From NCBI GenBank assembly GCA_017432685.1, contig JAFRIR010000100.1, positions 1-48,612 on the forward strand: a stretch of 48,612 bases of DNA, read 5' to 3'. Below are positions 22,548 to 31,177 of the stretch, one piece after another. The notes under the pieces are model-generated. The model worked only from the letters and a program-made list of their open reading frames with translations. It made no database searches and was not told where the DNA came from. The number at the start of each line of letters is the position of its first letter. Position 1 is the stretch's first letter. This DNA is from Flexilinea sp. (GTDB lineage Bacteria > Chloroflexota > Anaerolineae > Anaerolineales > Anaerolineaceae). The position numbers were made by a program, and so were the translations under genes.

Positions 22548-22730
22548 CTATTTTTCCGCGGGTTCCCATTTGCAGCGGACCGGCGATACAATAGAGCCGT
22601 CTTTTTTCATGGCAGTAAATGCCTTATCGACGACCTTGCGGTCAAGGCCTGTCAGTTCTGCAACTTTTCCCGCGTTCAGTGGTTCTCCGGCTTTCCGCAT
22701 TGCATCAAGAATGATTTCTTTTTCGTCCAT
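22548..22730 (-). CDS. small winged-helix DNA-binding protein
   Basis: A 60-residue protein that is almost entirely one winged helix-turn-helix: DAMRKAGEPLNAGKVAEL, then TGLDRKVVDKAFTAMKKDG as recognition helix and a short wing IVSPVRCKWEP. A GGAG precedes the ATG. Similar mini-wHTH proteins occur in anaerobes and archaea, usually without a known target. It is divergent from trpS, and the 107-base shared upstream region would be a natural place to bind. No effector domain is present. Confidence 0.75.
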   Translation of the reverse strand: MDEKEIILDAMRKAGEPLNAGKVAELTGLDRKVVDKAFTAMKKDGSIVSPVRCKWEPAEK

Positions 22731-22882
22731 CTTTTTTCTCCTGGTTATTGGTGTCAGCCCAAAAGCTAAGGTGATTATAACATAGCTTTAAATCGCTGTT
22801 TTCCATGAGTTTCTTTGAATGAATGTTATGATGAGATATGATTATGAGGTTACAATTAAAGGGAATGAAAGGAACGAAGCTT

Positions 22883-23983
22883 ATGGAAGAAAAGACGCAA
22901 AAACAGATCATTCTTACCGGGGACCGGCCGACGGGAAGGCTGCACCTGGGGCATTATGTCGGCTCCCTGAAGCGCCGTGTGGAGCTGCAGAATTCCGGAA
23001 AATTTGATGAGATCAACATCCTGATCGCAGACGACCAGGCACTGACGGACAACGTGGACAACCCCGGGAAGATCCGGGACAACATGATCCAGGTGGCGCT
23101 GGATTATCTCTCAGTCGGACTGGACCCAAACAAGACCACCATCTGTGTCCAGTCAGCCCTGCCGGCGCTGCATGCCCTGACTTTCTATTACATGAACCTG
23201 GTGACCACTGCCCGGCTTTCCCGCAACCCGACAGTCAAAGCGGAGATCCAGATGCGGGGTTTTGCGGATGAAGGTCTTCCGGCGGGTTTCTTTGCCTACC
23301 CGGTTTCCCAGGCGGCCGATATCACCGCTTTTGATGCGACAGTCGTCCCGGTAGGGGAAGACCAGCTGCCGATGATCGAACAGACCCGTGAGATCGTGGA
23401 AAAATTCAACAAGATTTATGGCGAAACACTGGTGCTGCCCAAAGCCATGATCCCGGAAAACGAGACCCAACGCCGGCTTCCGGGGGTGGATGGCAAAGCC
23501 AAGATGAGCAAATCCCTCGGCAATTGCATTTACCTTTCCGATGATCCAAAGACCGTCAAGAAACAGATCAATGGCAAGATGTTCACCGATCCGCAGCATT
23601 TACGCATTGAGGACCCCGGCCATCTGGAAGGCAATGTGGTCTTCACTTATCTGGATGCCTTCTGCACAGACGCTCACTTCGCGGAATTCCTGCCGGAATA
23701 TGCGAACCTGGATGAGATGAAGACGCACTATCAGCGCGGCGGTCTGGGTGACGGCACCTGCAAGAAATTCCTCATCAATGTTCTGGAAGAGGAACTGGCT
23801 CCCATCCGTGCTGAACGGGCTAAATGGCAGGCGGATATCGATTCCGTTTATGACATCCTGCGGGACGGTACCGCAAAAGCGGTCGAAAAGACCAACACGA
23901 CACTGGCACGGGTCCGTAAGGCCATGCGGATCGATTATTTCGATGACCGGTCGATCGTCAAAGAGTGGAAAAAACTCTTTTAA
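22883..23983 (+). CDS. trpS: tryptophan-tRNA ligase
   Basis: Charges tRNA-Trp with tryptophan and ATP. A class I synthetase with the HIGH-type motif PTGRLHLGHY near the N terminus and KMSKSLGN at the second catalytic loop. About 366 residues from the ATG at 22883, which has AAAGGA upstream and leads straight into MEEKTQKQIILTGDRPTG. A longer frame from 22838 adds a basic stretch without homology. It is slightly longer than short bacterial TrpRS (~330), close to the longer bacterial group. The gene stands alone with no T-box visible. Confidence 0.95.
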   Translation: MEEKTQKQIILTGDRPTGRLHLGHYVGSLKRRVELQNSGKFDEINILIADDQALTDNVDNPGKIRDNMIQVALDYLSVGLDPNKTTICVQSALPALHALTFYYMNLVTTARLSRNPTVKAEIQMRGFADEGLPAGFFAYPVSQAADITAFDATVVPVGEDQLPMIEQTREIVEKFNKIYGETLVLPKAMIPENETQRRLPGVDGKAKMSKSLGNCIYLSDDPKTVKKQINGKMFTDPQHLRIEDPGHLEGNVVFTYLDAFCTDAHFAEFLPEYANLDEMKTHYQRGGLGDGTCKKFLINVLEEELAPIRAERAKWQADIDSVYDILRDGTAKAVEKTNTTLARVRKAMRIDYFDDRSIVKEWKKLF

Positions 23984-24071
23984 AAAAGCATTGCTCTGCA
24001 AATGTGTCGTCAGGGCCGGGTACCCGGAGACATATCGGAAAACGAAATAAAGAGAGGTGAAGGGGGGAAAC

Positions 24072-25889
24072 ATGGGCTGTACAACGATCCTTGCCGGTAA
24101 AAACACCACAGAGAACGGCTTCGTACTGGCCGCTCACAATGAAGATGAACGCGGAAGGTATGTCACCTATCACGGTATGCTGCCTGAACGGGACTGGGAT
24201 TTGAGTGATCCGGTCCAGGCATTCCTTCCCGCGGAACCGGGATATGCCCGTATCCCGCAGGTGAACCATACATACCGTACCTACTGGGTGGAACATGTCT
24301 ATCCGGAACGTGGTGCGGAAAACTCCGACATGTTTTTGAACCGGAACGGCGTCCTCTTCACTTCCAATGCGGCAAGCAACACAAAACCGGATCCCAATGA
24401 TCCCGCTTTGGTCAAAGACGGCGGGATCGGTTACAACATCCGCCGGACGGTCGGGGAGCGAGCCGAAAGCGCCAGGCACGGGGTTCAGGTTGCGCTCAGT
24501 TTGATTGCGGAGTGGGGGTATGGTCCGGAAGGAAGAAGCTACACCATCGCGGACAAGGATGAAGCCTGGATCATTCAAGTGGTCCGCGGCTTTTATTATG
24601 CCGCGGCCCGTGTGCCGGATGATGCAGTGATGGTGATGTCCAACCATCTCACGATCCATTCTCTGACAGAGTTCCCGGTATCGCTTGCACTTGATTCCCA
24701 TGATCCCCAGGTCCCGATGGACGCGGATTTCTCACAGGGAGCGATTCTTTACCCGGCAGACCTGATCTCTCATGCTGAGGAACAGGGCTGGTACATCCCC
24801 CGTGTTCCCGGGAAGACCGATGATTTCGACTACGCGTGGGTCTACCAAAATGAAAAGGGTTGGAAAAACAATTACAACACCAACCGTCATCTGGTCGGGA
24901 TGCGCTATATTATGGACGATCCGCAGCTGCAGTGTCCTGCGGATCCTTTTGCCGCTGTACACAATGATCCCGATACCAGGTTTTTCCCTTTCTGTGTTTA
25001 TCCGAAGCAGAAGGTGACGCCGGAAAAAATCGCGAAGATTCTCGCTGATCATCAGGCGCTGACCCCCGATGCAGAGGCAGAACTTGGTCCGGGAAAGACC
25101 CCTCATCTCAGACGCGGCCTGATCTGTTGTTACGGCAATTCTGCGGAAACTACGATTGCGCAGTTTGCGGAAAATGCGGAACAGATCACGCTCTGGACTG
25201 CCCTGGGACGCAGCTGCCACCAGCCTTTCATTCCGCTGCATCCGCTGAACGGCATCCCGGAAATTCTCGAACCGCACAAAGATCCCTCACAGGTCATGCA
25301 TGATCACCTGCTCTGCCGTCCGGAACGGACCTGCTGGCAGGATAACGCCTGGTGGCAGGGTTTTCGTGCTTTTCAGGAACTGGCTGATATGCAGTTTTGT
25401 GATCTGGAAGAGCCACTTCATGAATTGCGTTTTGCCCATCTGGCAAGAGAAAAGGAAGCCAATGACCGGGTCCTTGCCGTGAACGGTGACCTGGCTGCCT
25501 TTGACAGGGAACATATTGAAATTGCGCTGAAGGAATGGAAAGCATTTGCGGATGAACATTTCAATCTTGCAGTGGTCGAACCCCATGAACCGATCAACAA
25601 AGCGGAGCCTCCTGCGGAGATCCTGATCCGTTTCCGTATGCCGGCCGGGCAAACACCCCGGGAGGCGGGAATGGTTCTGGCCCAAGGGATGGCGCTGATG
25701 GGTACGGAGCAGGCGGATGTGATCCCCGGCAGCCTGCGGCAGGAAACAGAAGACACCTGGACAGCCCGTTTTCCTTCCGGGCCAATTGTCAGTAAGGCCT
25801 GGGCAGCCGGCAATTTTGACTACTATCTCGGCGGTCTGAACACCGAAGGCAGGACTTTCGCAGGCCAGCTGATCCTGCAGTTCCTGTGA
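24072..25889 (+). CDS. C69 family dipeptidase (PepD-like)
   Basis: A 605-residue member of the Ntn-hydrolase family C69, which cleaves dipeptides with broad specificity. The mature nucleophile Cys is residue 3 in MGCTTILAGKNTTENG, the standard position for this family, followed by AAHNEDE. Other family signatures include NQNG-like FLNRNGVLFTSNAA and a Trp-rich substrate region (DKDEAWIIQVVRG). The ATG at 24072 is chosen because GGGGGG lies just upstream and because it leaves Cys near the N terminus; a GTG at 24057 would bury it. It may work in peptide or amino-acid fermentation. Confidence 0.9.
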   Translation: MGCTTILAGKNTTENGFVLAAHNEDERGRYVTYHGMLPERDWDLSDPVQAFLPAEPGYARIPQVNHTYRTYWVEHVYPERGAENSDMFLNRNGVLFTSNAASNTKPDPNDPALVKDGGIGYNIRRTVGERAESARHGVQVALSLIAEWGYGPEGRSYTIADKDEAWIIQVVRGFYYAAARVPDDAVMVMSNHLTIHSLTEFPVSLALDSHDPQVPMDADFSQGAILYPADLISHAEEQGWYIPRVPGKTDDFDYAWVYQNEKGWKNNYNTNRHLVGMRYIMDDPQLQCPADPFAAVHNDPDTRFFPFCVYPKQKVTPEKIAKILADHQALTPDAEAELGPGKTPHLRRGLICCYGNSAETTIAQFAENAEQITLWTALGRSCHQPFIPLHPLNGIPEILEPHKDPSQVMHDHLLCRPERTCWQDNAWWQGFRAFQELADMQFCDLEEPLHELRFAHLAREKEANDRVLAVNGDLAAFDREHIEIALKEWKAFADEHFNLAVVEPHEPINKAEPPAEILIRFRMPAGQTPREAGMVLAQGMALMGTEQADVIPGSLRQETEDTWTARFPSGPIVSKAWAAGNFDYYLGGLNTEGRTFAGQLILQFL

Positions 25890-25918
25890 TTTTTTGAAGG
25901 AGAGAGAACTGACACGAC

Positions 25919-25975
25919 CCGGGAACAGACATTGCAGACTCAAGCCGGAGCCTGAGATGACTGTTCCCGGTTTTT
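25919..25975 (+). terminator. intrinsic terminator with structured loop
   Basis: A perfect ten-bp stem CCGGGAACAG/CTGTTCCCGG closed by a 32-base loop that contains a further small hairpin (CTCA...TGAG), followed by TTTTT. It lies between the dipeptidase gene and the next plus-strand gene and could be a simple terminator or an attenuator. Confidence 0.8.
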
Positions 25976-25992
25976 AACTTAGCGGAGCAAAT

Positions 25993-26385
25993 ATGATCGA
26001 TTTTGACGAATTCAGAAATCTTTCTGCAGAAGACACAGCGGTGGAGCTGCGTGCCAGGCACATCTGTAACTGCTGTCAGGCGGTGACCGCTGCCCTGACC
26101 GAAGACGAACATCTGATCCTGGCTTCAGCCGGCTTCGGCGGGGGTATGGGAAACACGCAGGGTCCCTGCGGGGCTTTGGTCGGGGCGGTTATCAGTGCCG
26201 GGCTCAGGACGCAGGGGAATGGCACCACCCGCTGGGCGAAACTGATCCAGGAAAACTTTAAAAAACGCTGCGGCGCCATCATCTGCCGGGAGCTGAAAGG
26301 CATCGATACCGGAAAAGTTCTCTGTCCCTGCGAAGACTGTGTCCGCAATGCGGTTCGCGCATATCAGGATGTTTTCACACTCTGA
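25993..26385 (+). CDS. C_GCAxxG_C_C family protein
   Basis: A 130-residue protein of the C-GCAxxG-C-C family, seen in anaerobes and thought to be redox-active or metal-binding. The core is CNCCQAV, the GFGGGMGNTQGPCGALVGA segment, CGAIICREL and a C-terminal CPCEDCV. All family cysteines are intact. A GGAG lies seven bases before the ATG. It is separated from the upstream dipeptidase by a terminator and convergent with the next gene, whose stop lies immediately adjacent. Confidence 0.85.
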   Translation: MIDFDEFRNLSAEDTAVELRARHICNCCQAVTAALTEDEHLILASAGFGGGMGNTQGPCGALVGAVISAGLRTQGNGTTRWAKLIQENFKKRCGAIICRELKGIDTGKVLCPCEDCVRNAVRAYQDVFTL

Positions 26386-26922
26386 TCAGTTTATCGCATA
26401 ATATTCCGCCAACAGAAAAGGATTGTTCTCTGCTTCGAACGGCTGGAAATAAATCACCATCCGGGTGGCTTTGTTGGTGAAAATCAGCGGCTGCACACCC
26501 TGATATTCAAATTCATATTCTTTCCCTGTGTGTGAGGGCTTCATGCCGTCGATCCAAAGAATACGGAAAAGGTCCTGATATTGTTCGGCGCTTTGAACGT
26601 CTGCTGTAACGGATAATTTCCATAAATTATCGTGTTTTTCTTCATAATCATCCGTGAAGAAGTTCAGATAAATGTTGTTGTTTCGATCCGTGTTGAACCT
26701 GCTTATGCAGCCGATCTGGTCTTCGTAGTCGGTGCAGACAAAGTCCGGGAAAATGTTCATAATACGGAAAACTTCCTCTTTCGGTTTGTCCCAGAGCAAC
26801 TCCACGGCGTTGGAGATATATTCCAGCTGCTGCCCCGCGTAATTGGCAAAATCAGCAAAGCTTAAAGAAAAGTTGAGAAGAGTTGACAATGTGATCAGTG
26901 CGAACATTAACAGTTTCTTCAT
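26386..26922 (-). CDS. secreted protein of unknown function
   Basis: A 178-residue protein with a clear signal peptide (cut near LSFADFAN) and a GGAG ribosome-binding site. The mature part is acidic and aromatic (NNNIYLNFFTDDYEE, YEFEYQGVQPLIFTN), with two Cys in DFVCTDYEDQIGC that could form a disulphide. No family is recognised. A single mixed alpha/beta domain is plausible. Its stop codon lies directly against that of the convergent C_GCAxxG_C_C gene with no space for a terminator. Confidence 0.7.
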   Translation of the reverse strand: MKKLLMFALITLSTLLNFSLSFADFANYAGQQLEYISNAVELLWDKPKEEVFRIMNIFPDFVCTDYEDQIGCISRFNTDRNNNIYLNFFTDDYEEKHDNLWKLSVTADVQSAEQYQDLFRILWIDGMKPSHTGKEYEFEYQGVQPLIFTNKATRMVIYFQPFEAENNPFLLAEYYAIN

Positions 26923-26937
26923 GATAAACTCCTTTTA

Positions 26938-27078
26938 GTGGTCGGTGGTCGGTGGTCAGTGGCCGGTTGCTGAGAGTTAAGAATTAAGAGTTAAGAGTTA
27001 AGAAAACCCTGGCACCTATATTGTGACACCTGTATCCTAAATCCTAAACCCTATCCCCTATACCCTAACGTCTAAATA
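26938..27078. repeat. three adjacent heptamer arrays
   Basis: Units GGTGGTC/AGTGGCC (26938-26965), TTAAGAA/TTAAGAG (26972-27003) and CCTAAAT/CCTATCC/CCTATAC (27035-27078), each with a 7-bp period. The last one runs to the stop codon of the zinc-ribbon membrane protein gene. Confidence 0.85.
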
Positions 27079-27752
27079 TTCATCCTTCGTTTCCATTCGG
27101 AAAAGACCTTGCCGCCGGCAAAATAAAGCAGCCCGAGCATGAGCGCTCCCGCCATCAGGGCGGCTGCCAGGCAGAGGAAGCGCAGCGGAGAGTCGCTGTA
27201 GAAAAAAATCAGCAGCGGACCAATCCCCATGACGCAGATCGCTACCAGAGAAAGAATATATTCCCGCCAGAATTCCCGGAAGATCACTGCCAGGATGATG
27301 ACGGTGATCATGACACCAATATAAAGGATCGGGATCACATAATTGATGGACCAGCGGGACCAACCGGACAGTTTGTCGACAAGGATGAGATAGGCTGAGA
27401 GGGAAAGCAGATCCATCAGCAGCTTGTAATTCAAATTCACATTTGTCAGCAGATGGACCCCGAGAGAGGTCCACAGACAGACGATAGCGCCGATGACGTA
27501 TAGCGACCAGGATAAGCGGTGATCTACGATGAGGTTGATCGTCCCGCAAAGCAAAATGGTGATCCCGGATAAAAATGCGAATAGCTTTGCCAGAAACGGA
27601 AAGCGGCTGCGCTGTTTTGAGGGCTGTGAAAAATCAGGGTACAGGGATTCTTCCTGATCCGAACCTTCTGAGAGCAGTAGTTTTGTACCGCAGAGCGGAC
27701 AATGCTGCTGCGGGCCGGAGATCAGAACATGACATTCAGGACAGGTTTTCAT
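27072..27752 (-). CDS. zinc-ribbon multi-span membrane protein (DUF6320-like)
   Basis: A 226-residue protein. The start at 27752 follows AAAGGAG and opens directly into a zinc ribbon (MKTCPECHVLISGPQQHCPLCG). After a polar linker there are six or seven hydrophobic helices. The end KRRMNI is charged. It resembles the DUF6320-type proteins of gut anaerobes (recalled, not searched). It overlaps the upstream acyltransferase gene by 17 bases, so both are translated from one message. A membrane partner role for the acyltransferase is likely. Confidence 0.75.
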   Translation of the reverse strand: MKTCPECHVLISGPQQHCPLCGTKLLLSEGSDQEESLYPDFSQPSKQRSRFPFLAKLFAFLSGITILLCGTINLIVDHRLSWSLYVIGAIVCLWTSLGVHLLTNVNLNYKLLMDLLSLSAYLILVDKLSGWSRWSINYVIPILYIGVMITVIILAVIFREFWREYILSLVAICVMGIGPLLIFFYSDSPLRFLCLAAALMAGALMLGLLYFAGGKVFSEWKRRMNI

Positions 27753-29052
27753 GGTTATCTCCTTTTTCCGGGCGGGTTCCCAGATCACTGCTGAGGATTT
27801 GCATCGTGAGTCCGGCATCGCTCAATTTTCGTACAAAAGCCCGCTCCACATCCCGTTCTTCGATGATGGAAGAGAAAGTCAGATAGGCTGTATCTCCCCA
27901 GGTCAGCATACTCAGGTTCAGCGGGATGGAATCGCTGCAGCTCAGCCCGAAGTCAAAGTTTTCGATGTATCTTTCCATAGGCTCATCCAGGCGGATGATG
28001 CCCATGTTGGAATAGGATGCGGTGAACAGGTTGTCGCCGAGAATGTGATGGGCCTGACGGAGTACCAGCTGTTTGAGGCTCAGGGGAGCGGCGCGCAGCA
28101 GCGGATTTTTCTCGCTGCTGACATTTGGATTGAGCCGGGCTATCAGCGGCTCCCGCTGACACATGGCCCGCAGATTTGTTTTGATGTATTGCAGCGTATC
28201 CTCCAGCGGTTCGGAAGCGTTGGCGAGTGGCTCGCCGATGTTGGCAAAGTAGGTGAAGTTTCGCAGTGTCTGACTGGGAAAGAGTTTGCGAAGATTGATG
28301 GGGACGGAAATCTTGACCGCTTTATCCGAGTCTGTGCTCCCTGCAAGGACATCGAAGAAAGAACGCAGAAACTGCGCGGTAAGATATTCGGTGAGCGTGA
28401 CGTCGTATTCGTGCGAAATTGCCAGCAGCGGGGCGGTCTCCGTCCGGACATGCAGCGCACGGGAATGTCCCGGCGGCAGCGGAGTGCCGCTGTAGTGCAG
28501 GGCGAGTGTGTCCGCCCGGTCAGCGGGGATCTCGGGATCATAGTAGCGCAGGAAGCTGTTCTCCCGTTCTTCCGGGGTCGGTTTGTGACCGAGGGTCAGG
28601 ACAGACGTGCCGGGTTTCACGTCTTTTCCGGAAAGCAGCAGGTAGTAGTAAACCAGTGTTTTCAGGAATTCAAGCCCGCCGGTGCCGTCGCTGATGACGT
28701 GGAAAACCTCCAGGTTGACGCGTTTTTTGAACCAGGTGACGCGGAACAGGAAGCCGCCTTCCGCCTCGGGGTCTACCATCTGACAGGGATAATTGTGCTC
28801 CGGTTGGAGCAGGGGTGATTTTTCCAATTCTTCAAAATAGAACCAGAAAGCGCCGCGTTTCAGCGTCATACAGAAGCCGGGGTAGCGGGTGATGGTAACA
28901 TTCAGTGCGGTTTGCAGGATCGATGGATCGATCTCTTCGGTAAAGGTGCAGGAAAATCGAAATACGCTCGGCTGCCGCGGAGAGATGATCGCCGGATAAA
29001 TTTTTGCGGATGTTTCTAACGGGTACCAATTCTCATTGTTCATACTCATCAT
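27736..29052 (-). CDS. condensation/acetyltransferase-like enzyme
   Basis: A 438-residue protein with the fold signature of CoA-dependent acyltransferases such as alcohol acetyltransferases and NRPS condensation domains. The catalytic motif HVISDGTGG (HxxxDG) lies around residue 118, and an early RFSCTFTEEIDPSILQTAL and a late VSCSDSIPLNLSMLTWGD-type strand fit (residues from FGLSCSDSIPL). No carrier protein or adenylation gene is adjacent, so it probably acts alone on a small alcohol, lipid or sugar acceptor. The start is among ATGs at 29052, 29049 and 29043, none with a strong ribosome-binding site. Confidence 0.8.
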   Translation of the reverse strand: MMSMNNENWYPLETSAKIYPAIISPRQPSVFRFSCTFTEEIDPSILQTALNVTITRYPGFCMTLKRGAFWFYFEELEKSPLLQPEHNYPCQMVDPEAEGGFLFRVTWFKKRVNLEVFHVISDGTGGLEFLKTLVYYYLLLSGKDVKPGTSVLTLGHKPTPEERENSFLRYYDPEIPADRADTLALHYSGTPLPPGHSRALHVRTETAPLLAISHEYDVTLTEYLTAQFLRSFFDVLAGSTDSDKAVKISVPINLRKLFPSQTLRNFTYFANIGEPLANASEPLEDTLQYIKTNLRAMCQREPLIARLNPNVSSEKNPLLRAAPLSLKQLVLRQAHHILGDNLFTASYSNMGIIRLDEPMERYIENFDFGLSCSDSIPLNLSMLTWGDTAYLTFSSIIEERDVERAFVRKLSDAGLTMQILSSDLGTRPEKGDNHENLS

Positions 29053-29085
29053 TTTAATACCAACCGGGCCAAATCGTGCATGAGT

Positions 29086-29115
29086 CTGACTGTTTTGGAT
29101 GAAAACAGGTATAAT
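29086..29115 (+). promoter_or_regulatory. probable promoter of the ATP-grasp-esterase operon
   Basis: CTGACT (29086-29091), an 18-bp spacer and a perfect TATAAT (29110-29115). Transcription would begin near 29122, about 30 bases before the ATP-grasp ATG. Confidence 0.65.
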
Positions 29116-29150
29116 AAAAGGGCTGAATTTTAGTATTTAGGGATCGTATC

Positions 29151-30353
29151 ATGAACTTTATCTTTATTTCACCTTATTTTCCGCATACATACTGGCAGTT
29201 TTGTGACCGTCTTCACCAGAACGGCGTCAACGTTCTCGGGATCGGGGACGCACCTTATGACAGCCTGGAACAGGGACTGAAAAATGCGCTGACAGAGTAT
29301 TACAAAGTGGACACGCTGGAAGATTACGGACAGGTCTACAAGGCCGTGGCTTACTTCGCTTTCCGTTACGGGAAGCCGGACTGGATCGAATCCAACAACG
29401 AATACTGGCTGGAACAGGATGCACGGCTGCGAACGGAATTTCACATCACCACGGGTGTTCAGCTGGATGAGATCGGAAACTGGAAGCATAAATCTGCCAT
29501 GAAGCCCTTTTATGCCAAAGCCGGGATCCCGACTGCCCGCTTCCATCATGTCAGCACTCTGACCCGTGCGAAGAATTTCATCGCCAAAAACGGCGGCTAC
29601 CCGGTGATTGCCAAACCGGATGTGGGCGTCGGCGCTGCAGACACCTGGAAGATCCAAAACGAAGCGGATTTGAAGGAGTTCTTCAACATCAAACCGGATG
29701 TGCCCTATCTCATTGAGGAATTCGTTGAGGGTGACATTTTCTCTTATGATGCCATTTGTGATTCCGATGGAAACCCGCTGTTTGAATCTTCCACCCATTT
29801 CCCGCCCTCGATCGCGGACATCGTCAATAATGACCTGGACCTTTGGTACTATGTCAAGGCAGATGTTCCGGAAGCGCTGGCGAAATACGGACGGGCTGCA
29901 CTGAAAGCTTTCAATGTTCACAGCCGCTATGTACATTTTGAATTCTTCTGCCTCAGCAAAGCCCGCGAAGGGCTGGGTGAAGTCGGTGATTTTGTGGGGC
30001 TTGAGGTCAACATGCGCCCTGCCGGCGGTTACACCCCGGACATGATGGATTATGCTCATTCGACCGATGTGTACCGCATCTGGGCAGACATGGTGACCAC
30101 GGATAAACGCATTCTGCCGCCCTCAGGGGACGATCACTGGTGTGTCTATGCCAGCCGGAAGGATTGGCATGAATATGTCCACAGTCACGAGGAAGTCCTG
30201 GAAAAGTACGGGAATCAGATCGTCCAGTGTGAACGGATGCCGGAGCTGATGTGGGCAACCATGGGCTGCCAGATGTACACCGCTCATGCTTACAGCATGC
30301 AGGAAGTTGATGAATTTATCCGCTTTATTCAGGAACGAAAGGACCGGGCGTGA
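29151..30353 (+). CDS. ATP-grasp domain ligase-like protein
   Basis: A 400-residue ATP-grasp protein, forming amide or thioester-type bonds via acyl-phosphate. An N-terminal Rossmann-like pre-grasp domain (MNFIFISPYFPHTYWQFC) is followed by the nucleotide-binding segments YPVIAKPDVGVGA and PYLIEEFVEGD, and the metal-binding GLEVNMRPAGGYTPD. The order matches carbamoyl-phosphate-synthase-like ATP-grasp enzymes. The substrates are unknown. Its stop overlaps the esterase start by four bases (GTGA), so the two should work together. Confidence 0.88.
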   Translation: MNFIFISPYFPHTYWQFCDRLHQNGVNVLGIGDAPYDSLEQGLKNALTEYYKVDTLEDYGQVYKAVAYFAFRYGKPDWIESNNEYWLEQDARLRTEFHITTGVQLDEIGNWKHKSAMKPFYAKAGIPTARFHHVSTLTRAKNFIAKNGGYPVIAKPDVGVGAADTWKIQNEADLKEFFNIKPDVPYLIEEFVEGDIFSYDAICDSDGNPLFESSTHFPPSIADIVNNDLDLWYYVKADVPEALAKYGRAALKAFNVHSRYVHFEFFCLSKAREGLGEVGDFVGLEVNMRPAGGYTPDMMDYAHSTDVYRIWADMVTTDKRILPPSGDDHWCVYASRKDWHEYVHSHEEVLEKYGNQIVQCERMPELMWATMGCQMYTAHAYSMQEVDEFIRFIQERKDRA

Positions 30354-31111
30354 GAGAAATTTACTGCAAAAAATACAGTCATTCCCTTGGGCGGGACATG
30401 GAATATCTGGTGTTCTGTGCCGATGACCCGGATGATCGGACGCATACAAAGGTGAGCATTGCCTACCCTCCGCAGAACGGTCGTTATTGGGATTTCAAGG
30501 ATTTCGGCATGGTGGAAGCGGCGCGTCCCTGGATCGATTCCGGCCAGATGTATCTGATCCTTCCTGATGGGATCGACGGGGAGACCTGGTCTGCTTCCGG
30601 TGACCCGCGGGCACGGATCGAGCTGCAGGAGCTTTGGTATCACTATATCGTTGACGAGCTGCTGCCGGAATATACCGAAAACGCCGGGAAGGTGCTGGGC
30701 ATGGGCTGTTCCATGGGCGCTACCCATGCGGCGAACTTCTTTTTCCGCCGTCCGGACATTTTTGACAGCATCGTTGCTCTCAGCGGGATCTATAATGCGC
30801 AGTTTTTCTTCCATGACTACTGCGATGACCTGGTTTATGCCAATTCGCCGATCCATTTCCTGCCCAACATGCCGGAAGATCATCCCTGGATGGAGCTTTA
30901 CCGGCAAAGCAAGATCATTCTGTGCTGCGGTCAGGGCGCCTGGGAAGATGACCTGCTGTACAGCACCCGTGTGCTCAGCGGTATCCTGACGGAAAAAGGC
31001 ATTCCGCACTGGGCGGATTACTGGGGCTTTGATGTCAACCATGACTGGCCATGGTGGCGGAAGCAGCTGCCCTATTTTCTCGATAAACTCTCTCAGGGCG
31101 GAACACTCTGA
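30350..31111 (+). CDS. alpha/beta-hydrolase esterase
   Basis: A 253-residue cytoplasmic esterase of the EstD/feruloyl-esterase-like group. The nucleophile elbow is GMGCSMGAT. Downstream LSGIYNAQFF and a late Asp/His pair (WGFDVNHDWPWWR) complete the triad. It begins with GTG at 30350, in the usual 4-base overlap with the ATP-grasp gene. ATP-grasp plus esterase pairs recur in bacteria, suggesting that one makes and the other trims an ester- or amide-linked product. The substrate is not known. Confidence 0.85.
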   Translation: MREIYCKKYSHSLGRDMEYLVFCADDPDDRTHTKVSIAYPPQNGRYWDFKDFGMVEAARPWIDSGQMYLILPDGIDGETWSASGDPRARIELQELWYHYIVDELLPEYTENAGKVLGMGCSMGATHAANFFFRRPDIFDSIVALSGIYNAQFFFHDYCDDLVYANSPIHFLPNMPEDHPWMELYRQSKIILCCGQGAWEDDLLYSTRVLSGILTEKGIPHWADYWGFDVNHDWPWWRKQLPYFLDKLSQGGTL

Positions 31112-31112
31112 G

Positions 31113-31177
31113 AAGTTAAGAGTTAAGAATTAAGAGTTAAGAGTTAAGAGGTACCTCTTAACTCTTAATTCTTAATT
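31113..31177. terminator. heptamer arrays forming a long hairpin
   Basis: AAGAGTT/AAGAATT units (31114-31150) are mirrored after GTAC by CTCTTAA units (31155-31177). They give a 23-bp stem with one G-U pair between convergent genes. The right arm ends on the stop codon of the acylphosphatase gene. It most likely ends transcription or protects both 3' ends. Confidence 0.8.
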
